Assembly (NCBI GenBank): GCA_002049455.2
Contig: KV919172.1
Span: 1-56,148, forward strand
Reading direction: 5' to 3'
DNA from: Porphyra umbilicalis
Lineage: Eukaryota; Rhodophyta; Bangiophyceae; Bangiales; Bangiaceae
DNA: 56,148 bases
The notes beneath the pieces are model-generated. The model was given only the letters and a program-made list of their open reading frames with translations, was not told where the DNA came from and searched no databases. This document shows, piece after piece, positions 32,294 to 42,487 of this stretch (within the stretch, counting starts at the first letter, position 1; each line of letters starts with the position of its first letter). The position numbers were made by a program, and so were the translations under genes.

Positions 32294-32773
32294 TCAGAGC
32301 ACAGAGAAGGCGGTCCGACCGATGCCAGACTGAAGGGGTGCCCCCGCGCCCGACATGGCACCACAGGCCATGCCCGACAAGGCACCAACGCCCGCGCCCG
32401 ACGGGGCAGCACCACCCGCACCCGAAACGGCATCACCGCCCGCGCCCGACACGGCACCACAGGCCGCGCCCGACAAGGCACCAATGCCCACGCCCGACGG
32501 GGCAGCACCACCCGCACCCGACACGGCATCACCGCCTGCGCCTGACACGGCACCACAGGCCGCGCCAGACAAGGCACCAACGCCCGTGCCCAACGGGGCA
32601 GCACCACCCGCACCCGACACGGCATCACCGCCAACGCCCGACACGGCAGCACCACCCGCGCCCGAAAGGGCACCACGCCCGGTGCAGGGCGGCCCGTCAT
32701 CGGGCCACTCGAGCAGGTGGTCCACAGCGAGAAACTCCATTGCCGCGTCATACGGCGATGAGTTACAAGACAC
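32294..32773 (-). CDS. Hypothetical ORF covering the 96-bp repeat
   Basis: A 159-codon frame that starts with a natural-looking head (MSCNSSPYDAAMEFLAVDHL) and then becomes a Gly/Ala/Ser/Val repeat. The plus strand is open too (32355-33002) as a Pro/Ala/Thr-rich repeat. The head favours the minus strand as coding, in line with its neighbours, but this is not settled. Confidence 0.33.
   Translation of the reverse strand: MSCNSSPYDAAMEFLAVDHLLEWPDDGPPCTGRGALSGAGGAAVSGVGGDAVSGAGGAAPLGTGVGALSGAACGAVSGAGGDAVSGAGGAAPSGVGIGALSGAACGAVSGAGGDAVSGAGGAAPSGAGVGALSGMACGAMSGAGAPLQSGIGRTAFSVL
32351..32680. repeat. 96-bp minisatellite, about 3.4 copies
   Basis: Successive copies start at about 32357, 32453 and 32549, exactly 96 bases apart, with a partial fourth. 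Sub-repeats of GCACC..CCGAC give a shorter internal rhythm. The period is a multiple of three, so several frames stay open. Confidence 0.93.
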
Positions 32774-32873
32774 GGCAAGACACGGGAGCCTGACGAGGTG
32801 CGCGCCTCAGTGGAAGGTAAGGCAGGACGAGTTTCGGACGACATCCCCAGTGGTTCAACCGACGAATTCTTTT

Positions 32874-33221
32874 TCACACCAAATTATGCCGTATTTCACT
32901 TTGAGAGAGCACCAAGATGGGCCAATCAAAGGAAGTCTTGTGGAGAAGGCCGCCGAGTGTTGTCTCAGACGCATTGCGAGTTTCTGGATCGACACGATTT
33001 GAGCCTGGATCCACCTTGACGCCTCTCCTCTTAACCCGCCTCGTCTCGCCACGCAATTGCATGCCACAAAGTTCACAAGAGCCCTGTCCTCCTGGCCTGC
33101 TTCTGTACGCGATGTTCGCCCCAGCCACAGCGGTCGCTTCTCCGCCGACGACGTCGTCGTGCGCGTCGGCTGTGCCTGTGCGTCCATCGCATGCATCGGA
33201 CGGGCGGTCTTTCTTGCCCAC
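32874..33221 (-). CDS. Hypothetical fragment with CxxC
   Basis: A 115-codon frame with balanced composition, including a CELCG motif and LLHKTSFDWPILVLSQSEIR near the end. It resembles the start of a larger protein cut off by a stop. The same strand carries further fragments downstream. The CxxCG head recalls the one at 36749-36738 in the split Cys-rich gene, but the two are not clearly related. Confidence 0.33.
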   Translation of the reverse strand: MGKKDRPSDACDGRTGTADAHDDVVGGEATAVAGANIAYRSRPGGQGSCELCGMQLRGETRRVKRRGVKVDPGSNRVDPETRNASETTLGGLLHKTSFDWPILVLSQSEIRHNLV

Positions 33222-33236
33222 TTCACCTGCCCCGCC

Positions 33237-33622
33237 GAGCGAGTGGCTTCGTGCGCCCGTCGCTGACTGTGTTGTCTGCGACTTGGCAGTAGCGTCGGGG
33301 GAGGCCGCGGGTACTGCTCACGGCGGTGGCCACACGACTTCGGTCGTCGCCGCATGCGTCGACGACTGACGACAGCGTCTACTATTGTGACGCGCGTGTC
33401 CGCACGCCACACGACGACGCGGATGGGGGGGGTCCTGGGAGGCGGGGGTTTCGCGAGCGAGTCGCTTCGCGCGCCCGCCGCTAACTGTGCTGTCTGCGAC
33501 TTGGCAGTCGCGGCGGGGGAGGCCGCGGGTACTGCTCACGGCGGCAGCCACACGACGTCGGTCGTCGCCACATGCGCCGGCGACCGACGACAGCTTCTGC
33601 TAGTGTGGCGCGCGTGTGCCGC
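33237..33622 (+). repeat. Direct repeat, two copies 218 bp apart
   Basis: The stretch from 33237 (GAGCGAGTGGCTTCG...) to about 33403 is repeated from 33455 to about 33621 with scattered substitutions. Both copies share CTGCGACTTGGCAGT, GGCCGCGGGTACTGCTCACG and GACGACAG. The duplicated unit includes about 50 bases of unrelated spacer. Confidence 0.85.
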
Positions 33623-34252
33623 CCGACGCGAGGGTGCAGATGCGGCGGGTGCTCCTTGGGGGCGAGGGTAATAAGAGCGTGGTCGCAGGTAAAAGGCGGC
33701 ATGGCGAGACTGCCGTGGCCAGGGATGTGCCTCTTGGGGGCGGCGGTAACGCGAGCGCGGTGCCAGCTGGAGGGCGACTGGCAATACGGCTGTGGCGCGA
33801 GGCTAATGCGAGCGCGGTCGCAGCTGGATGGTGAAACGGCAACACGACGGTGGGGCGGCGCAACTGGAGCTCTTACGGGGCGATGGTTGTGCAGGCGCAG
33901 CCGCAGCTTGATGGTGGTACGGCAATACGGCAGTCGCGCAGCACGGGTGGAGCTCTATCGGGGCGGACGTAGCGCAAGTGCTGTCGCCGCTGCAGGGCGG
34001 CGTGGCTCGCGGCTGTGGTGCTTGCCGCGGCTGCAGGTGGCATGCACCTGCTGCTTGCGTGGAGTGCGGCGACGGCCGAATGGCGGAGGCGGGAACTGAG
34101 AGGGACGCGCACGCGGAGGGGGGGGGGGGGGGGGGGGGGGGAAGAGGGGTGGGGAGGCTTAAGGGGGTGCGTCGGGAAAATCAACTGTGGCGGCCGGGCT
34201 TTACAACACACACTCGGACCCACCCCTCGGGATGGCCCTCAACGTCCTCTCG
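33623..34252. other. GC-rich, repeat-like, G24 homopolymer
   Basis: No gene. From 33640 to 33990 motifs such as GCGAGCGCGGT and CAGCTGGATGG/CAGCTTGATGG recur at irregular spacing, suggesting an old tandem array. Twenty-four consecutive Gs occupy 34118-34141, just upstream (by plus numbering) of the 3' end of the pseudogene at 34253. Confidence 0.5.
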
Positions 34253-36786
34253 TCACGCTTTCCTTGGTGCCTCCTCCTCATCCGCAGAGTCTCCATCGTC
34301 GTTCTTGCCAGACTCCTCTTCGTCTCCGTCTTCCTCGTCGTCAACGTCATTGACGCTCGCCAACCTCGTGCCACCACGATCACGGGGAGGTGAATGGCCC
34401 GTTCCCCCCTCCGGCTGCTCTCGGCGGCGAGATGTAGAGCCAGCTAGCCCGGCGTCCCACGTCGACTCACTTCCCAGTGACACGCCGAGTACCTGCGAGG
34501 CCGCCACGTTCTCGTCGACGTACTTCTTCACCCATACAGACACGAGGGACAGGAGGTTGGTGTTGGAGACGGTGAGGTGACCCGACATGAGCTGCTCCGC
34601 CACGTCGGCCGGGGACACCACGCCGCAAGTGATGTTCATTCCGATCAGGAAGTTGTCGTTGGCCGCGTCCACAAACTGCTGCTCGATGTGGGGAAACGCC
34701 GCCGCCTGCTCCCGCAGCGCACCCCGAAACACCTTGCGTGCTAGTTGTTCCGCCGTCAGGCCCCTGATGGCAGGGCACTCGAAGACAACAGCCTTATCAT
34801 ACTTGGTCCTCTCCCCCACCGTCCACGACAAGTGGAACGGAGCCGCCGCTGCGGCAACAGGAGTGGCAACGGGAGCAGCCGGCACACCCCCCCCTGCCTC
34901 TCCCACCCAGGCCAGCAAGAGCTGTGGCATGTGGCCCAACGCCCACCCCGTCAGTAGACCCGGAACTGGTTGCCAGGACGCGCTTGACGCTGTCGGCAGC
35001 GCGCATCGCATGGGCGCGCATGAGGCCCGTGGGCTATTACTGCATCTGCACGGCGGAGCACGCCGCAAGGTTTGATCCCGCAGCGCCGCCTGGAGCACCT
35101 GCCCCGCGCCTAGACTGCGTTGACGTCGACGATGACGCTCCTTGGCTGCCCCGGCCAGCGTACGCACCACGAGCGGCAACACGACCGCAGACTCGGCGAC
35201 CCGCAGGCGACGGTGACGACGACTGCGGTTGAATCTCGTCCACGTCCATCGGCCGGCCGCCCCCCCAAGTTGAGGCCGCCAAGCCAGCCGCACCACCTCT
35301 AACCGCACCGGAACCGGCAGCGGGGCCACCGCGACCCCGTCTAATGCGCCTGTCGCCACCCCGTGCCCGCGATATCGCAGCGGCTCCCCCCGTTGCTGCG
35401 GCCACGGCCGCCCCTACCGCAGTCTCATCGGGATTGTCCATGGCGCCGACAATCGCCTTAAAGTGCGACCGGTTCTCGGCGCCGTTTGTCGCGGCCGTAA
35501 TGCCGTTCGCCTCCATGACGTCGGTGGCGGCGACGACGTCCCATCCAATGTTGTGCAGGGGTTGTCAGGATATGAATTTTGGGCCGTAATGGGATACGGA
35601 TACACGCCGATCCTTCGTATCTGATTACTGATAACTCCATCAGCAGAGATCCGGATCAGGATATCTGTCTCTTGAACCGGATATTTGCGTAGATTATAAT
35701 CGTATCCGGATACGAATATTGGATCCGAATATAATCCCCAAAGTCGGACGGACAGCTCAATTAGAGCCCAAGAAGAACGCCATCTAGCCGTTATTCTAGT
35801 GCTAAATGGACGTCAGTACGACTTGAAATCCACACTTGATTTCAACGCCCCAACGGGCGCCGTCGAGGCGGTTTCCCGCCGTTTGCGTAAACGGACGTCA
35901 GAATGACCGTTCTGAATCTCGTGTGACACTTTGACAACAACGCAATCGGGTCGAGTCGCGTGATTGAACGGTTCCACCCGGGTCGGGCTGGATCGCGGCT
36001 TGTCGCTGCCAAATGTTCGGACATTAATCCTTCGATTGTCGGCACGCGAAAAGAGAGGTCGACTGCGTTTAACGAGAATTCTGCAGGCGCGGGAAGCCTC
36101 ATAACCGTATATATCCCTGTATCCTGACTCTAATATCTGGGATACGGATCCGATATAATCTTACAATTTCTGTCGGACAGGATAGATATATCCTCACCTC
36201 CTTTTCTCATAATGAATTTTGGATACGCGTCCCCGGCTCGTATCCGAAGTGGATATGGATATTATGTACGGATATATTCCTCGGGGATATATCCATGACA
36301 ACCCCTGATGTGGTGTACGTTGGCGGCCAGCTTCTCCCCCGTCGCCACGAGCTCTTGCCCCTCCCTCCACTCCTTCCAACACGCGTCGTGTTGGACACGC
36401 ACCCACTCGGCCACGCCTCTCTCCGAGAGACAAGGGCACTCAAAATCGGACCTGGTGAGGGCCGGGGCGCCCCGACGACGCGTGATGTTGCCTTTGGTGT
36501 CAATGCTGAACCGCGACGGGTCCAGCCGCAGGGTGTTCACGCGGTGGCCGTCCTTGTTGCACCTCGGGCAATTCTTTTCGAGGTGGGCACAATCAGCTGT
36601 GAAGCACCTCCCCTCCTTGTGGAAGAGGTGGTCCGCCAGAAGGGCGTGAAGGCAGGGCCACGACCTGAAGATGCACGTCCGTTGCGAGTGGGAACCCGTC
36701 CTCTTGTTCCCACTGTCGTCGGGGCCGAGGTTAAACCCACAGAGCAGGCACTTGCCCGTCATGTCGCCGCACCGACCCCCGGCCAT
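34253..36786 (-). pseudogene. Cys-rich gene split by an hAT-like insertion
   Basis: The start (Met at 36786) opens a Cys/His-rich domain with C13-x2-C16, C38, C45, C61, C66 and C73-x2-C76, probably zinc-binding. The frame runs to 36308, is interrupted by the element at 35556-36307, and resumes in the matching phase at 35547 (element plus one duplication is 760 bases, and the phases agree). It continues Gly/Ala/Arg-rich to tandem stops (TAA, TAG) at about 35034-35039. Beyond these the same phase (MRAADSVKRVLATSSGS) and then, after a shift near 34900-34990, another phase carries a structured C-terminal part (ERTKYDKAVVFECPAI, VWVKKYVDENVAASQVLG) and an acidic tail. Family unknown. Three lesions indicate a dead gene, unless the stops mark an intron. 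Confidence 0.62.
35556..36307. mobile_element. hAT-like non-autonomous element, 752 bp
   Basis: Both ends carry the 12-base inverted repeat CAGGGGTTGTCA. Flanks are ATGTTGTG (35548-35555) and ATGTGGTG (36308-36315), an 8-bp target duplication with one later mismatch. The interior is AT-rich with many GGATAT, ATATCC and GGATAC motifs near the ends, as in the element at 14018-14973. No transposase is encoded. It sits inside a coding frame on the minus strand. Confidence 0.9.
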
Positions 36787-38460
36787 ATGGCGTCGCTACC
36801 GCACGACCGCCCGCCCCCCTTCTCACGTGCGTCGCGCACGCCGGCCGGCCTACCTGCAAGACCACCCGACCGCACGAGCTCCACGCCGCGTCGATGCCCG
36901 CGCACCGGCCAACCGCTTATGACGCTCTTATGTGTGTCGTCCGGCAACGGGGACCCCCACTTGTCACAGCACGAGTCCATCTGAGGGCGCCTGACGCAAC
37001 AGTACAAACTGGCGCGGGGGGGGGGGAGATGCAGGAGGGAGCGACAGAAAACTCCCTCAAACGAGAACGCGAGGCACACTCTCGAGGGGGGGGGTGGTGG
37101 TGGGGCGTCGGCCGGAGCACGCCGCAGGTCAGCTAAGCGCAATTGCGACCGGGTTGGAACGTGCGGGGGCAACGGCGGCTCGGCCCCACGCCTAGGCCAC
37201 TGCCTGCATCGCGCGAAGAACGAACGAGGGGCACGAGCGTAGCAGGTGAACAGCCATCGGCAAGTGCGCGCGCAGCGCAAGCGATTGCGGTGGCAGAGAA
37301 AAAGGGCGGCAATCGTCGGGAGAGGTCCACGGAGCGAGGTGGGCATTGGCATCCCGGGTCCGACAGGGATCGCGACCACGTCGGATGTGTACGGGCCTCA
37401 AGAGCTGCTCTCATCTCGAGACCGCGATCGGACGGCCAGCGATAGTGAGTTGTTTCACGAAGGCGAGTCTGGTGCGGATCCGCAGCGGGAGGCACCCTGT
37501 TGAAATCAGGGCAAGTTTCGACCAGAAATATGAATGTTATCTGATTTCGAGCACCTTTCGAACGTCGCTCGGATCCGGTGGTGTCCAGACCCCCCGTCAT
37601 TCACGATAACGCTCCCGCACCCTCTCATTTCCGGTGCTCTGGAGCACCCCCCTCTCTGATCGTGCGGATTTGCAAGGGTCCGGGGGTGCGGAATCCGGAC
37701 CCCCCTCCCACAGGTGCAGAACAGAGGGATATGGCAGGCAGCCCACCCCGCCTCGCGCTGTCCCGACTTTGTCCCGACCGCAGCCCCACCCCCCACGGCA
37801 TCCGCTGGAGTCAATGCGCCGACGACGGCTGTACTAGGTTCCCCCCCTCCTTCCCCGACGACGCCCCGCCTCCTCCCAACTCCCCACGGCCGGTGGCCGT
37901 GTTTGTGAGCCGCTGAGCGTAGGCTTTTCGCCCTCGGAGGCGGCCCCCCTCCACTCCCCCCCCTCCCCCGCCCCCGCTCGCTCCTCCCGGTGGGGTGGCC
38001 GTCGGCGAGGCGGCCGCTGGCGGCGCTGCCACTTCCGGCTGAGCTCGGGCGGGCGATGAGGTGGCGGCGGCCGGGTGCCCACCCCCCACCCCATCCCCCC
38101 CCCCCCATGGCGTCTGTATTCAACACAGCGAGGCGACGCTTCTCGCGCTCGCGTCCTTCGTGACTGGCGATGGGCATCTCCCCGCCCTCATGCCACCAAG
38201 GCCGAGTTTTTCTCGCCCCCCCCCGTCAGCGACGCTACACCGTCAAAGACGCAGCCACCGCGGGCGGGGAGGCGCTCGGGGTGCCGGCCGTGTCGGCCAT
38301 CGTAAACAAGGGGGTTGTCGTCGACGTGGGAGCGGCCGTCGCCGCGGTCATCCTCGACCTCGGCACGGCGGCGTCGCCGCAGCCCCTGTGCGGCAGCGCC
38401 CCTCTTCGGCACCCCGAGGGTGGTCATTTTCAGGGTTGGGAAGAGCGCACGGGGCGCTAT
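36787..38460. other. Intergenic, C- and G-rich tracts
   Basis: Frames on both strands (for example 36759-37379 minus, 37506-38177 minus, 38061-38498 plus) are low complexity or overlap each other without a domain. Several homopolymers occur (C-run at about 38096-38106, G-run at about 37017-37026). Probably the upstream region of the split Cys-rich gene followed by non-coding DNA. Confidence 0.35.
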
Positions 38461-39066
38461 TGAGGGGCGTTGTTAAGGCGCTGATAGGGCGCTGTTAGGG
38501 CGCTGTTAACGCCCCGCGCCCCGCGACGCCGAGGCGCGGATAGGGCGCGCATGGAGCATGGATAATTCCACTATTTCAAGTTCATGATTGCCTGGTGCCC
38601 AGCACGCAGCTCTGGATGATGAAGCTGGGAGTGGAACACGTTGTCAAGGGGCCACAGAATCTACAGGGGATCCGACGGGGGATGGCGGTGCCCACCGCTA
38701 CCGTCGCGGCTCGCAGCGTAAAGCCGTGGGGCTGGGTGACGTCTTTGACGTGGTGTGGTACCTTGCGGCAGCAGAGCATCTGTATGGTGAAGGGTGATGT
38801 TGTAGGCGTGGTGGTTGTTGGGCTTGAATGTGAAGGAAACGAAGACTGGCGGGGATTCGGCAGGAGCGACCCCAGACTGTCATCATTAAATGGACAATTG
38901 GATCAACTGGCGGCTGCGATCACAGAAGAACCATGGAACAATAGGGTGCTACCTGTACTAAATCAGTAATTGTAGGTGCTACTTGGGGCGTTTTGGGGGC
39001 GTCGTTAGCCTTCAGAAGGGCGCTGTCAGGGCGCCATTAGGGCGCGGTTTCGCCCCACGCCCCTCA
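38461..39066. mobile_element. Possible small DNA transposon with subterminal repeats
   Basis: The region begins TGAGGGGCGT and ends with its exact complement ACGCCCCTCA. Just inside both ends are short repeats of AGGGCGCTGTT/AGGGCGCCATT type. No clear target duplication is adjacent, although GGGGCGCTA occurs just outside on both sides (38451 and about 39071). It holds a 124-codon frame (38595-38969) of unknown nature. Superfamily cannot be decided. Confidence 0.42.
38595..38969 (+). CDS. Hypothetical ORF inside possible element
   Basis: A 124-codon frame (MPSTQLWMMKLGVEHVVKGP...) with balanced composition and a charged C-terminal half. No domain is recognised. It lies fully inside the region bounded by the TGAGGGGCGT inverted repeat and may be cargo or chance. 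Confidence 0.22.
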   Translation: MPSTQLWMMKLGVEHVVKGPQNLQGIRRGMAVPTATVAARSVKPWGWVTSLTWCGTLRQQSICMVKGDVVGVVVVGLECEGNEDWRGFGRSDPRLSSLNGQLDQLAAAITEEPWNNRVLPVLNQ

Positions 39067-39188
39067 CATAGGGGCGCTACTGCGAACCCTAGTCATTTTT
39101 GATGACACAACGGCGCTCAAACGAAGAAAAGAAAGAAGCCAATTGTGGCTGTTTGTCTATTTTCCACTTTCAACCTACACGACCATGA

Positions 39189-40460
39189 CTACGACACGTT
39201 TCGATAGGCTCCGCTCGCACGCATAAACTGGCACACGTTTTCCTTGACAGTGTTGCGTGCCTCGTTGGAATGCGCACCGGGTTCAACCCAGGGGTCGTTG
39301 GGGCCGACCGCGTCTGTAGTCTCAAGCTCTGGGTCATCATGCTGGCGGCAAATGTTGTGGAGAATACAACAGACAAGCTTCCAGTTGGTAGCACTGTCGT
39401 AGCCCTTCCCCCCGTTGTGACGAAGACGCAGCTCCTTGAGGCTGGAAAAGCGGCCCTTCAGCATGCCGATGGCGTGCTCGGAGCGCAGGCGAATACGTGC
39501 CAGCTGGTAGTTGAAATTGCGCCTGTCCGACGTCGTACATTCCGGCTTGAGAAGGGGACCAATGACCCATGCGGAGTATTTCATTCCCTCATCACCGAGC
39601 AAATACTGTCCAGCAGAGAAGTACACTTGTGGGTAGCGATGCCAGCTGGAAAGCGTTTGTACGAAGGCGTCGGGTGCCGCGCCCGTGCAGCCCTGCACGA
39701 CGTTAATCAGGTACCCATCCCAGTCGCATGTGATGACTGCGTTCAGGCTGTACCGGCCCTTCCTGTCGCAGTACGACCACGGGTGCAATGCAGGTTGGTA
39801 TGCCAGAGGAAAAGTGGTCCCGTCAGTCGCGCCAATACAGTTATCAAAGCCATAAGAAGAGCCAGCCCACTCAGCCTGCTGCGCCCGACGCTGAGTAATC
39901 GGCCAGCGAACGACGCTGGGAGCCAGGCGCTTGAGCCCCTTCACAACCCTCTCGGTACTTTTCACTACAGCTCCCGAAGACATACCGAAAAGATCAGCGA
40001 CAAAGTGCACACGGCTCCCGTTTCCATAGTGTCCAAACCTGAAGAGGGCAATAGACAATTGGATGTCAAGCCGTATCTGGGTGGTGCCGCGCCGAGAGGT
40101 AAATACATCACGTGCATGGGCACGTAGCATAGAGAGAACATATGCAAACGTCGTCCGGCTCATCCCCATATACGAGCGATACTGGTCTTCATCAGAGCGG
40201 AGCAACACGTTAGTATACCAGTCGGCGCACTTGTATCGAGTGCGCCGAACAGCTGCTAGGTAGCGCCGGCTGCTGAGTATGGCCAGCGCCTTGTAGGACT
40301 CCATCCACAGCACGCGGATCGATTGGACCTGCGGCACACCGGGAACATGAAAAAGATTGGGAGGCATTGCATTCACCTCACTCAACGCCAGAAGCAGTGT
40401 AAACACGACAAAACGGGTCCGCAAACTTGCAAGCAAGAGCTTGCGGATACCGCGAGCCAT
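39189..40460 (-). CDS. PIF/Harbinger DDE transposase (second lineage)
   Basis: An intact 423-codon frame with the same layout as the transposase at 21201-22349 but clearly diverged: an HTH-like segment at about 142-172 (FGHYGNGSRVHFVADLFGMS), Asp213 in GATDGTT, Asp246 in ITCDWD, Asp290 in LLGDEG and Glu328 in SEHAIGMLKGRF. The C-terminal CCILHNIC is a family hallmark. An extra 40-residue tail is present. The first 30 residues are hydrophobic (LLLASLRTRFVVFTLLLALS), so translation could begin later. All catalytic residues are present. Its likely partner ORF lies upstream on the same strand (41153-42487), unlike the tail-to-tail arrangement of the first element. Confidence 0.95.
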   Translation of the reverse strand: MARGIRKLLLASLRTRFVVFTLLLALSEVNAMPPNLFHVPGVPQVQSIRVLWMESYKALAILSSRRYLAAVRRTRYKCADWYTNVLLRSDEDQYRSYMGMSRTTFAYVLSMLRAHARDVFTSRRGTTQIRLDIQLSIALFRFGHYGNGSRVHFVADLFGMSSGAVVKSTERVVKGLKRLAPSVVRWPITQRRAQQAEWAGSSYGFDNCIGATDGTTFPLAYQPALHPWSYCDRKGRYSLNAVITCDWDGYLINVVQGCTGAAPDAFVQTLSSWHRYPQVYFSAGQYLLGDEGMKYSAWVIGPLLKPECTTSDRRNFNYQLARIRLRSEHAIGMLKGRFSSLKELRLRHNGGKGYDSATNWKLVCCILHNICRQHDDPELETTDAVGPNDPWVEPGAHSNEARNTVKENVCQFMRASGAYRNVS

Positions 40461-41152
40461 GGCACGTCACAGGATGCGCTCGCCACGTGCACCTACGCCA
40501 GCGTGCCGCGCGGGGGGGGGAGGGGGTGGCCTGCAGCAGGAACTCGTGGGTGGCGCGGCGCGCGAGGTAGGCGCGCGTCCGAGAGACGTGCACGGCAGGT
40601 GTGCGTGAGCCCGAGCACTGGAGCCAGCGCGCGCGAAGTGGCTGGAACGGACACGCTTATGCGGGGGGGGGGAGGCGCAGTCGAGTGTGGCAATCCGAGA
40701 ATGAAAGGCAGCAGAAACATGCAGCGCGGCCAGACGCCACATGGCGGAGAGGCAGCCGCTTGGCGCTCGAGGGGCAAGGAAAAAACCGTTGCCAGCAGTG
40801 TGTCTCTGAAGGAATAAAACGAGAGAGTAGTTACAACGAATATAGATACGGAACTACATGTACCTAGACGGACAAGTATATGAAATTGTGTTCGTGGGAA
40901 TTCCGGCTTGTTGTTGTGCTTCTCAGAAGGAGTAATCTCTGTATCGCATGTTGCTCTGTTTCTGCTGGGTCATCCCCCTTGTGCACTATTACAAGCACAT
41001 CGTTGGGCGTGCAAAAGACGAAAAATGCCGACAAGCGCACACATTGAGCGACACACGCACACACACAAATGTACCGAGTAGAAAAGACAAGCCAAGAGCA
41101 CTCAAAAACACAGAAGCACACGCACAGCACACACTAACACACGCCCACGTCC
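40461..41152. other. Spacer between Harbinger ORFs
   Basis: No convincing gene. Frames here are short or arginine-rich. An AC/GT-rich stretch lies at 41040-41150. As the two flanking minus-strand ORFs probably belong to one element, this would be its internal spacer, holding the transposase promoter. Confidence 0.4.
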
Positions 41153-42487
41153 TCATTTCGTGAGAAGCTCACGAAGCTCGTCGGCCACACCAGGCAAATC
41201 AGGCTGCTGCGCCAACAAACTCGACAGCGCCGCGATACGCGCCGTTTTCTGCTCCGCCTCGTGCCGCCGCCCGCTGTCCTTGAACGTCTGCGTCTAGGCA
41301 ACGAGGAGCTCCGACGCGCCAGGAATGAGCGCATTCTTGGCCTGCGCCGCTCGCACTGAGCGACCATTCGCCCCGCTGGCGAGTTGCGACGCCGGCGAAG
41401 CGCCGCTGCGGCCGCTGTCGTCGTGGCCCCCGCTGCCCCCGCCGCCGCCCGAAGAGCCACCTGCCACAGCAGAGCCGCTCGCGGCGGAACCGCCGCCCAC
41501 ATCACCCGCACCAGCCGCGGAGGTATCCGCCCTGCCACCAAACGACTCCTCGTCCTCGTCGTATTCGACACCGTCGATGTCGTCGCCGTTGTCATCGGCG
41601 CCACCGCCGACAAGGTCGATAACGTCTTCCGGCGCGTCGTCAGGCGGCGCGCCCTCGAACACGCGGCCGCCCCGCTGCACCCCGCCGACCAACGGCAGCG
41701 CCCCGCCGATCACAGAGACGATCATGTTGACCTGGTCGATGGAGCAGCGCCAGTAGCCCACCTGCCGGTTGATTCTCTCGCTCACCTTATTGGCCGGGGC
41801 GCTCGCCGCCCCACCGGTGGTGGCCTTCGCCACCTCGGCGTTCTTCTTGTAGAACTTGATGGCCGAATCGACGAGGCGGCCGAGCGATTTGGCCGTGAAC
41901 CCGTGGCGCTTCACCCAGTTGCTGCGGTCCACCAGGTAGGTCGCCACGTTTGCGAGGTGAAGCTGCGCAGTCGTGCCTCGGCGCGCGTGTCGCACCGCGC
42001 GCTCCGTCACGACCTTGCTCCACCGCTGCACGGCTCCGACGCGCACCTCGGCCAGGATGATATTCTCCCCAATCTTTGACCGGAAGGGCTCCCCGTCACT
42101 TGTCTCATAAAATCCCGATTCGCTCTCTCCGCCCTCGTCCCCACCGCCAGTGCCAGCCGGGCCGCCAGCGGGGGCGCCGGATGGAGGGGCGGCAGACGGT
42201 GTGCCAGACGGCGGGGCGCCAGACGGCGCGCCAGCTGGTGGGGGGCAGGAAAGAGGGGGCGCCGGGGGGGGGGGGGGGGGGGGAGGGGGCGGGGGTAGTC
42301 CCATCCAGCCCCCATTCGTTAAGATTTGCATGCTCGACCTACGGTTTGCACCCTGTCGGAGCGTGCACGAAGTGGAGCACGTTTCCCCTCGGACGAGCCG
42401 CCGTGTGCCACTTAGGGCCACCGAAAGTTCACGAAATCTGACGACCTGCCTGCATGGGCGCTCTGGGAGGGGACTAATGATCTGCAT
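41153..42487 (-). pseudogene. PIF/Harbinger-associated second ORF with in-frame stop
   Basis: A minus-strand frame runs to a TAG at 41294-41296 and continues in the same phase (TQTFKDSGRRHEAEQKTA..., about 46 codons) to a TGA at 41153-41155, so one nonsense change probably shortened it. A proline tract is encoded by a 20-base G-run at 42264-42283. The structured core (VQRWSKVVTERAVRHARRGT, WVKRHGFTAKSLGRLVDSAI) is basic and helical and could bind DNA. An acidic Gly/Asp-rich stretch follows. Its position beside the transposase suggests the element's Myb-like helper. The start is uncertain; a Met at about 42330 (MQILTNGGWMG) is more plausible than 42487. Confidence 0.55.

Noticed and set aside
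36295..36984. 229-codon plus-strand frame over the Cys-rich gene
   Set aside because: The minus strand has the patterned cysteines and the phase-preserving insertion; the plus frame is a shadow.
39265..39290. GGTTCAACCC resembling a tRNA B box
   Set aside because: No A box or cloverleaf around it and it lies at the 3' end of a transposase gene.
39270..40127. 285-codon plus-strand frame opposite the second transposase
   Set aside because: The minus strand carries complete DDE motifs; this frame is its shadow.
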